Source: Rhizobium sp. ASV8 (GTDB taxonomy: Bacteria > Pseudomonadota > Alphaproteobacteria > Rhizobiales > Rhizobiaceae). Taken from it: a stretch of 64,000 bases of DNA. Every line of letters starts with the position of its first letter. The stretch's first letter is position 1. The position numbers and the translations under genes are program-made. Positions 58,256-64,000 of the stretch are shown in pieces. The stretch spans positions 205,091 through 269,090 of the forward strand of contig NZ_JAELUG010000001.1 in the NCBI RefSeq assembly GCF_016429255.1, in the 5' to 3' direction. The notes under the pieces were generated by a model. It was not told the origin of the DNA. It did no database searches and saw only the letters and a list, made by a program, of their open reading frames with translations.

Positions 58256-59224
58256 ATGAAAAAAATAATGCTCGCATTGATGGCAAGTGCAATGACGCTG
58301 GCTGCCGCCCAGACCGCCATGGCCGCCGACAAGATAACTCTACAGCTGAAATGGGTGGCCCAGGGTCAGTTCGGCGGCTATTTCGTCGCCAAGGACAAAG
58401 GCTTCTACAAGGAAGAAGGTCTCGACGTCGACATCAAGCCGGGCGGCCCGGATATCGCCCCGGAACAGGTGATTGCCGGCGGCGGTGCCGACGTCATCGT
58501 CGACTGGATGGGTGGTGCGCTCGTTGCCCGCGAAAAGGGCGTGCCGCTGATCAACATCGCCCAGCCCTTCGAAAAATCCGGCCTGGAACTGATCTGCCCG
58601 AAGGATGGCCCGATCAAGACCGAGAAGGATTTCAAGGGCCACACGCTCGGCGTCTGGTTCTACGGCAACGAATACCCCTTCTTCGCCTGGATGCACAAAC
58701 TCGGCCTGAAGACCGACGGCGGCAAGGACGGCGTCAACGTCCTGAAGCAGAGCTTCGACGTGCAGCCGCTCGTCCAGAAGCAGGCCGATTGCATCTCCGT
58801 CATGACCTATAACGAGTACTGGCAGGCGATCGATGCCGGTTTCAAGGCGGAGGATCTTCTCGTCTTCAACTATACCAAACTCGGCAACGACCTTCTGGAA
58901 GACGGTCTTTACGTCAAGGAAGACAAGCTGAAGGATGCGAAGTTCAAGGCCGATATGGTGAAGTTCGTTCGCGCCTCGATGAAAGGCTGGAAATACGCCG
59001 CCGAGCATCCTGACGAAGCAGCCGAGATGGTCATGGACAATGGCGGCCAGGATGAGAACCACCAGAAGCGCATGGCAGCCGAAGTCGCCAAGCTGATCGG
59101 CAACGGCAAGCTCGACATGAAGACCTATGACCGCACAGTCGAAGCCTTGCTCGATCAGAAGATCATCAACAAGAAGCCATCGGGCGCCTACACGCACGAA
59201 ATCACGGACGCAGCACTGAAATAG
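58256..59224 (+). CDS. NMT1/THI5-like ABC substrate-binding protein
   Basis: A 322-residue periplasmic binding protein with a Sec signal peptide (residues 1-23, cleavage after AMAA). The mature start, ITLQLKWVAQGQFGGYFVAKDKGFYKEEGLDVDI, is the NMT1/THI5-like signature shared by binders of thiamine pyrimidine (HMP), riboflavin and hydantoin-type rings. It is the last gene of the transporter operon and ends at a strong terminator. With the adjacent catabolic genes, a pyrimidine, dihydropyrimidine or hydantoin ligand is most likely. Confidence 0.92.
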   Translation: MKKIMLALMASAMTLAAAQTAMAADKITLQLKWVAQGQFGGYFVAKDKGFYKEEGLDVDIKPGGPDIAPEQVIAGGGADVIVDWMGGALVAREKGVPLINIAQPFEKSGLELICPKDGPIKTEKDFKGHTLGVWFYGNEYPFFAWMHKLGLKTDGGKDGVNVLKQSFDVQPLVQKQADCISVMTYNEYWQAIDAGFKAEDLLVFNYTKLGNDLLEDGLYVKEDKLKDAKFKADMVKFVRASMKGWKYAAEHPDEAAEMVMDNGGQDENHQKRMAAEVAKLIGNGKLDMKTYDRTVEALLDQKIINKKPSGAYTHEITDAALK

Positions 59225-59615
59225 CGTCCGCTATCAATGGCATTGGAAACGCGCGGGGATCACTCCCCGCGCGTTTCTTTTCATTTTGTAACAGCAGCAA
59301 CAAAAAGCTGGCTTTACCGCCGTATTTGCCTAAAAAGCAGTCAGCCATCAACAATTCGAATTCCGACATCACAATGCCGTGATTGCTTCGCATGGTTGCG
59401 GCAGGTAGAAATACCCGCAAAATCATTTTCTCGTGATCTTGCGAGATTTGAAATCCGCTCCCATGTACAGAGCGTTTCTAGGATGAGGGACCTGCAGGGC
59501 ATGACAGACGGATATTGATCCGCCGGTATAGCCGGCTCGCATGCATTGATCCCCCGTGTTCGCGACGGAAAACAGCGAAATCCCTTTGACCAATTGCCGA
59601 ACTGGAACCGGACGC
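59225..59615 (+). other. Intergenic region between the pyrimidine importer and the RND pump
   Basis: 391 bases without a gene. It starts with a terminator (59246). Short A/T-rich runs near 59,290-59,360 and 59,410-59,440 could hold the RND promoter, but I see no clear -35/-10 pair or operator, and no regulator gene is adjacent on this side. Confidence 0.5.
59246..59282 (+). terminator. Rho-independent terminator
   Basis: GAAACGCGCGGGG and CCCCGCGCGTTTC form a perfect 13-base-pair stem with a six-base loop, followed by TTTTCATTTT. Confidence 0.93.
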
Positions 59616-60806
59616 ATGGCCTCCACGCCGCTTAGACTGCTGAACACGACTGCAATCCTGCTTTCATTGCTGGCAGCGCCTGCGGCGATGGCCGAGGAGC
59701 CCGTCGTCACCGCACCGAAACAGAACCTGCCCGCGATCGTCATCACCACTGCCGCAACGCGCAAGCTGACCGACAAGGTGGTCGCGACCGGGACGGTAAA
59801 GGCCGTCGAAGAGGTCTACATACAGCCGCAGGTCGACGGCCTGTCGATCCGCACACTCAATGCCGATGTCGGCGACAAGGTCGAGGCGAACAGCACGCTC
59901 GCCACACTGAACGACGATGCGCTGATCTTGCAGAAGAGCCAGATGCAGGCAACGCGCGCCAAGGGCGAGGCCAGCCTTGCGCAATTGCGCGCGCAGCTGG
60001 CCGAGGCTCGCGCCAATGCCGAGGAAGCAGAGCTGCAGCGAATCCGCGCGGTCACCATGGGCGCCAAGGGCACGATGTCGACCTCCGCCGTCGAACAGGC
60101 GAACGCCGCAGCCGCAGCCAACAAGGCGCGCGAGGCATCGGCCGAACAGGCGATCGTGGTTTCAGAGGCCGACCTTAAAGTCACCGACAGCCAGATCGCC
60201 GATACCGATCTCAAACTCGCTCGCACCGGCATCAAGACGCCTGTCGCCGGCACGGTCGCCTCGCGCAATGCCCGCGTCGGCGCCATCGCCAACGGTAACG
60301 GCGATCCGCTCTTCACCATCATCCGTAACAGCCAGCTCGAACTGGTGGTCGATGTTTCCGAAAGCGACATCACCAAGATCAGTATCGGACAGAAGGCGCG
60401 GATTGCACTCTCGGGCAGCCGCGAGAAGCTCGCCGGCACTGTACGCCTGGTCGCGCCCATCGTCGATTCCGTCACCCGTCTCGGCGCGGTACACATCTCC
60501 ATCGACGAAGGCGACAAGGCCCGCGCCGGCATGTATGGCAGCGCCGAGATCATCATTCGCCAGGAAGAAGGCGTTGCCCTGCCCTTGACCGCCGTCAACA
60601 CCGACGAGAACGGCTCCTCCGCCCGCAAGGTCGAGAACGGCGTGGTCAAGTTCGTCAATGTCGAAACCGGCATTCAGGACGGCGCCTATGTCGAGATCCT
60701 CAAGGGCTTGAAGGCCGGTGAGGATGTCGTTGCCAAGGCCGGCGCCTATGTCCGCGACGGCGACCGCATCACGCCCGTGCGTGATGCCTCGCAAGCCTCC
60801 AACTAA
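59616..60806 (+). CDS. RND efflux periplasmic adaptor (HlyD/MFP family)
   Basis: A 396-residue membrane fusion protein with a signal peptide (about residues 1-25, cleavage after AAMAE). Order: barrel-sandwich half (TGTVKAVEEVYIQPQVDGLSIRTLNADVGDKVEANSTLA), a coiled-coil hairpin (about 100-190), second lipoyl-like half (TGIKTPVAGTVASRNARVGAIANGNGDPLFTI) and beta-barrel. It links the inner-membrane pump to an outer-membrane channel not encoded here. The start at 59616 follows GGAACCGGACGC. The pump gene follows 14 bases later. Confidence 0.9.
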   Translation: MASTPLRLLNTTAILLSLLAAPAAMAEEPVVTAPKQNLPAIVITTAATRKLTDKVVATGTVKAVEEVYIQPQVDGLSIRTLNADVGDKVEANSTLATLNDDALILQKSQMQATRAKGEASLAQLRAQLAEARANAEEAELQRIRAVTMGAKGTMSTSAVEQANAAAAANKAREASAEQAIVVSEADLKVTDSQIADTDLKLARTGIKTPVAGTVASRNARVGAIANGNGDPLFTIIRNSQLELVVDVSESDITKISIGQKARIALSGSREKLAGTVRLVAPIVDSVTRLGAVHISIDEGDKARAGMYGSAEIIIRQEEGVALPLTAVNTDENGSSARKVENGVVKFVNVETGIQDGAYVEILKGLKAGEDVVAKAGAYVRDGDRITPVRDASQASN

Positions 60807-60820
60807 GCGGGAACGGCCCC

Positions 60821-63800
60821 ATGAACTTCTCAGCCTGGTCCATTCGAAATCCGGTCGCCCCGCTCCTCGGCTTCTTCCTGCTGATGATCGTCGGCGCCCA
60901 CGCCTTCTTCAATCTGCCGATCACACGCTTTCCGAACATCGACGTGCCCGTCGTCAACGTCACCGTGACGCAGAGCGGCGCATCGCCCGCCGAACTCGAA
61001 ATGCAGGTGACGAAGGAGGTCGAAGACGCCGTTGCCGGTATCAACGGCATCGACGAAATACAGTCGACCGTTACCGATGGCCAGTCGCAGACCGTCGTGA
61101 TCTTCCGTTTGGAAGTGCCGACGCAGCAGGCCGTTCAGGATACCAAGGATGCCATCGATCGCATCCGTGGCAACCTGCCCTCGACGATCGACCAGCCGAT
61201 CGTCTCGAAGGTTGACGTCGTCGGCCAGGCGATCCAGAGCTTCGCCGTCTCCTCGCCGAACATGACGCTTGAAGAGCTGTCCTGGTTCGTGGACGATACG
61301 GTCAAGCGTGCGCTGCAAGGCAAGCCCGGCATCGGCCGCGTCGACCGCTATGGCGGCGCCGACCGCGAGGTCCGCATCGAGCTCGATCCGAACAAGTTGA
61401 ACGCCTATGGCATCACGGCGCTGTCCGTCAGCCAGCAGCTGCGCAGCACCAACATCGACCTGGGTTCCGGCCGCGGCCAGGTCGCCGGCAGCGAGCAGGC
61501 AATTCGTGTCCTCGGCGACGCCCGCAATGTCGCGCAGCTCGCCGACACGACGATCGCGCTCACCAACGGCCGCTTCGTCAAGCTTTCCGATCTGGGTGTG
61601 ATCAAGGACACCTATCAGGAACCGAAGTCGTTCTCGCGGTTCAACAGCACCCCTGTCGTCACCTTCGGCGTGTTTCGCTCCAAGGGCGCCAGCGAAGTGA
61701 CCGTCGCCAATACGGTTGCCGACACGCTCTCCAAGGTGCGCTCTGAAAATCCGAACGTCTCGATCGAGATGATCGACGATTCCGTCTACTACACCTACGG
61801 CAACTACGAATCCGCCATGCATACGCTGCTCGAGGGCGCGATCCTGGCCGTTATCGTGGTCTTCCTCTTCCTGAGGAACTGGCGCGCGACGCTGATTTCA
61901 GCGGTAGCTCTGCCGCTTTCCGCGATACCGACATTCTGGATCATGAACCAGATCGGCTTCTCGCTGAACCTCGTCAGCTTCCTGGCATTGACGCTGGCGA
62001 CGGGCATTCTCGTCGACGATGCCATCGTCGAGATCGAAAACATCTCGCGCCATATCAAGATGGGCAAGACGCCCTACCGCGCCGCCATCGACGCGGCGGA
62101 TGAAATCGGGCTGGCCGTCATCGCGACGACCTTCACGATCATCGCGGTCTTCGTGCCCGTTTCCTTTATGCCCGGTATTCCGGGCCAATACTTCATCCAG
62201 TTCGGCCTGACAGTTGCCTTCTCGGTGTTCTTCTCGCTGCTTGTCGCGCGTCTGATCACACCGATGATGGCCGCCTACCTCATGCGCGCCGAAGACGGTG
62301 TTGACGACCACCATGACAATGATGGTCGCTTCATGCGCGGCTACAGCTGGTTGGTTCGGGTGACGACGAGAAAATGGTACACGCGTTACCCGACGCTCAT
62401 TGCAGCATTCGCTTTCTCCATCGCCTCTGTTGTCGCGCTGATCGTGTTCGTCCCCGGCAGCTTCATCCCGCCGGAAGACTCCTCGCGCATCGTGCTATCA
62501 GCCGAACTTCCGCCGAATGCACGGCTCGACGACACCGAACAGGCGACCAACGAGATCTATCGCCGCGTCAAGGGCATCGACGGCGTCGCGAGCATCTTCG
62601 TTCTCGGCGGCGCCTCGCCGAAGGGTGATCTGGAACTGCGTCGCGCCACGGTGACGCTGACGCTCGGCAAGCTTGATCAGTCGCTCGTCAAGAAGCTTGT
62701 CAACGACGTCCTCGGCTCGTTGCCCGTCATCGGCCCCTATCTGCCGAAGGTCACTGTGCACGGCCGCGTGCGTCCGCAATGGGAAGTGGAAAAGGAAGTC
62801 TTCGCGAAACTGCGCTCGATCCCCGACGTGCGCATCACCAAGCTCAACGACCGTGGTGATCGCGACCTGACCTACAACTTCCTTTCGCGCAACGAGAAGG
62901 ACCTGAAGCAGGCGGTCGGCATTCTGGAAGCCGAGCTGCGCACCGACCCGACGCTCGCCAACGTCAGTGCAGACGGCGCATTGCCGCGTCCGGAGCTGCA
63001 GATCTATCCGCGCAAGGATGAGGCAGCACGCCTCGGCATCACGCCGCAGATGATCTCCGATACAGTCCGTGTCGCCACCATCGGCGATATCGACGCATCA
63101 CTCGCGAAAATCTCGCTCGACGACCGCCAGATCCCGATCCGCGTGCAGGCGTCGCTCGGCATGCGGCGTGATCTCGCCGCCATCCGCGCCTTGCGCATCA
63201 AGACGTCAACGGGCGCAACCGTTCCGATGTCGACCGTCGCCGACATCAACTACTCGGAAGGTCTGTCCTCCATCAAGCGCAACAACCGCTTCCGCGTCGT
63301 CGCCATCGGCGCCGACCTGCCTCAGGGCGTGGCGCTGGACACTGCGTCCGAGCACTTCCTCGATATCGTCAACAAGGCCAAGATCCCGGTCACCGTGCAT
63401 CTGGCGGAAAGCGGCGATACCAAGGTGCAGAAGGAAATGCAGCAGAGCTTCGGCAATGCCATGCTGCTCGGCCTGCTGCTGGTTTTGACCGTGCTGATCC
63501 TGCTGTTCAAGGATGTGATTCAGCCCTTCACCATTCTGTTCTCATTGCCGCTGGCAATCGGCGGCGTGGCGCTGGCGTTGATGATGACGGGCAACGCGCT
63601 TTCGATGCCTGTGATGATCGGCATTCTCATGCTGATGGGCATCGTGACCAAGAACGCCATCCTTCTGGTCGACTTCGCCATCGAGATGATGCATCAGGGC
63701 ATGCCAAGGCTGGATGCCGTCATCGAGGCCGGCCGGAAGCGCGCCCGCCCCATCATCATGACCTCGATCGCCATGTCGGCCGGCATGCTGCCATCGGCCC

Positions 63801-64000
63801 TCGGCGTTGGCGAAGGCGGCTCCTTCCGCGCGCCAATGGCCATCGCCGTCATCGGTGGCATCATCGTGTCGACGGTGCTGAGCCTGGTGGTCGTGCCGTC
63901 CTTCTTCCTCATCATGGACGACGTATCGCGCCTGCTCGGCTTCCTCTTCGGCAGGCTGGTCGGCAAACGGGATGCGGACGATGAGGTCGTCACCAAGGAG
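60821..64000 (+). CDS. RND efflux inner-membrane transporter (AcrB/MexF-like), cut by window end
   Basis: The frame runs 1,060 codons from the ATG at 60821 to the last base with no stop, so only a few C-terminal residues are missing (family length about 1,040-1,080). The N-terminus MNFSAWSIRNPVAPLLG and first helix, two large periplasmic loops and about twelve membrane helices are visible. The proton-relay aspartates are Asp399-Asp400 (LVDDAIVEIENI) and the partner lysine is Lys944 (TKNAILLVDF). It is a drug/proton antiporter with the preceding adaptor; no outer-membrane TolC gene is seen within the window. Confidence 0.93.
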   Translation, partial: MNFSAWSIRNPVAPLLGFFLLMIVGAHAFFNLPITRFPNIDVPVVNVTVTQSGASPAELEMQVTKEVEDAVAGINGIDEIQSTVTDGQSQTVVIFRLEVPTQQAVQDTKDAIDRIRGNLPSTIDQPIVSKVDVVGQAIQSFAVSSPNMTLEELSWFVDDTVKRALQGKPGIGRVDRYGGADREVRIELDPNKLNAYGITALSVSQQLRSTNIDLGSGRGQVAGSEQAIRVLGDARNVAQLADTTIALTNGRFVKLSDLGVIKDTYQEPKSFSRFNSTPVVTFGVFRSKGASEVTVANTVADTLSKVRSENPNVSIEMIDDSVYYTYGNYESAMHTLLEGAILAVIVVFLFLRNWRATLISAVALPLSAIPTFWIMNQIGFSLNLVSFLALTLATGILVDDAIVEIENISRHIKMGKTPYRAAIDAADEIGLAVIATTFTIIAVFVPVSFMPGIPGQYFIQFGLTVAFSVFFSLLVARLITPMMAAYLMRAEDGVDDHHDNDGRFMRGYSWLVRVTTRKWYTRYPTLIAAFAFSIASVVALIVFVPGSFIPPEDSSRIVLSAELPPNARLDDTEQATNEIYRRVKGIDGVASIFVLGGASPKGDLELRRATVTLTLGKLDQSLVKKLVNDVLGSLPVIGPYLPKVTVHGRVRPQWEVEKEVFAKLRSIPDVRITKLNDRGDRDLTYNFLSRNEKDLKQAVGILEAELRTDPTLANVSADGALPRPELQIYPRKDEAARLGITPQMISDTVRVATIGDIDASLAKISLDDRQIPIRVQASLGMRRDLAAIRALRIKTSTGATVPMSTVADINYSEGLSSIKRNNRFRVVAIGADLPQGVALDTASEHFLDIVNKAKIPVTVHLAESGDTKVQKEMQQSFGNAMLLGLLLVLTVLILLFKDVIQPFTILFSLPLAIGGVALALMMTGNALSMPVMIGILMLMGIVTKNAILLVDFAIEMMHQGMPRLDAVIEAGRKRARPIIMTSIAMSAGMLPSALGVGEGGSFRAPMAIAVIGGIIVSTVLSLVVVPSFFLIMDDVSRLLGFLFGRLVGKRDADDEVVTKE

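Noticed and set aside
55039..59224. A TPP riboswitch upstream of the NMT1-type transporter
   Set aside because: The 124 bases before the ATPase gene lack the conserved CTGAGA and related TPP-aptamer blocks, so a thiamine-precursor role is not supported by regulation.
1..64000. CRISPR arrays, prophage genes, toxin-antitoxin pairs or intact insertion sequences
   Set aside because: No regularly spaced repeats, integrase, capsid or complete transposase was seen; the only transposase-like sequence is the TnpB-type N-terminus before PspA.

Overview
The window is about 60% GC, densely coded chromosomal DNA from an alphaproteobacterium of the Rhizobium/Agrobacterium group. Several features point to the Rhizobium tropici lineage: a CLC anion-transport gene of the sycA type close to an aspartyl/asparaginyl-hydroxylase gene of the olsC type, a hmuPSTUV haem locus with Iron-Rhizobial boxes (TGA-N9-TCA), a phyR/nepR/ecfG general stress locus, a ThuA/ThuB pair, and rhizobial dispersed palindromic repeats. 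I see no rRNA, tRNA, CRISPR array, prophage or intact insertion sequence.

Layout. 1-12,900: envelope and small-molecule genes (EptA-like phosphoethanolamine transferase, cupin, luciferase-like oxidoreductase, RpiR regulator, an FTR1-like two-gene membrane system, histidine phosphatase, PhyH dioxygenase with a divergent AraC regulator, MocR regulator with a divergent NimA-like flavoprotein, two GNAT acetyltransferases, and a di-iron hydroxylase that may be the ornithine-lipid hydroxylase OlsE). 13,123-16,446: one 1,107-residue protein that strings together 2-oxoacid dehydrogenase E1-alpha, E1-beta, a lipoyl carrier and a FabH-type ketosynthase. 16,696-20,213: a membrane-maintenance operon (PspA, YqiJ-type OB-fold protein, YqiK-type flotillin) in which PspA is preceded in frame by what looks like the N-terminal part of a TnpB transposase. 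20,294-23,455, minus strand: promoter, fluoride riboswitch, sycA (CLC), crcB and olsC; the riboswitch recasts SycA as a probable fluoride exporter.

23,489-35,045: a methyltransferase; thuAB behind two LacI-type operators; a TetR/SMR efflux pair; a complete carbohydrate ABC transporter (binding protein, two permeases, ATPase); a TIM-barrel isomerase with a second Gfo/Idh/MocA oxidoreductase; and a divergent LacI regulator with a perfect palindromic operator. Together these look like uptake and oxidation of an unidentified sugar or glycoside. 35,136-43,274: a truncated haemoglobin, a DUF423 protein, then an iron/haem region: DUF2325 protein, small protein and IsdG-type haem monooxygenase; tonB and a periplasmic companion; and the divergent hmuPSTUV operon, with IRO boxes at 37,147 and 39,104.

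43,441-47,345: two small membrane stress proteins, then EcfG sigma factor, NepR anti-sigma factor, PhyR and an HWE histidine kinase, with EcfG-type promoters facing both ways between nepR and phyR. 47,841-59,224: reductive pyrimidine/hydantoin catabolism (preT, preA, RutR-type regulator with a RutR box, carbamoylase, dihydropyrimidinase) and a dedicated NMT1-type ABC importer. 59,616-64,000: an RND efflux pair whose inner-membrane pump runs off the end of the window.
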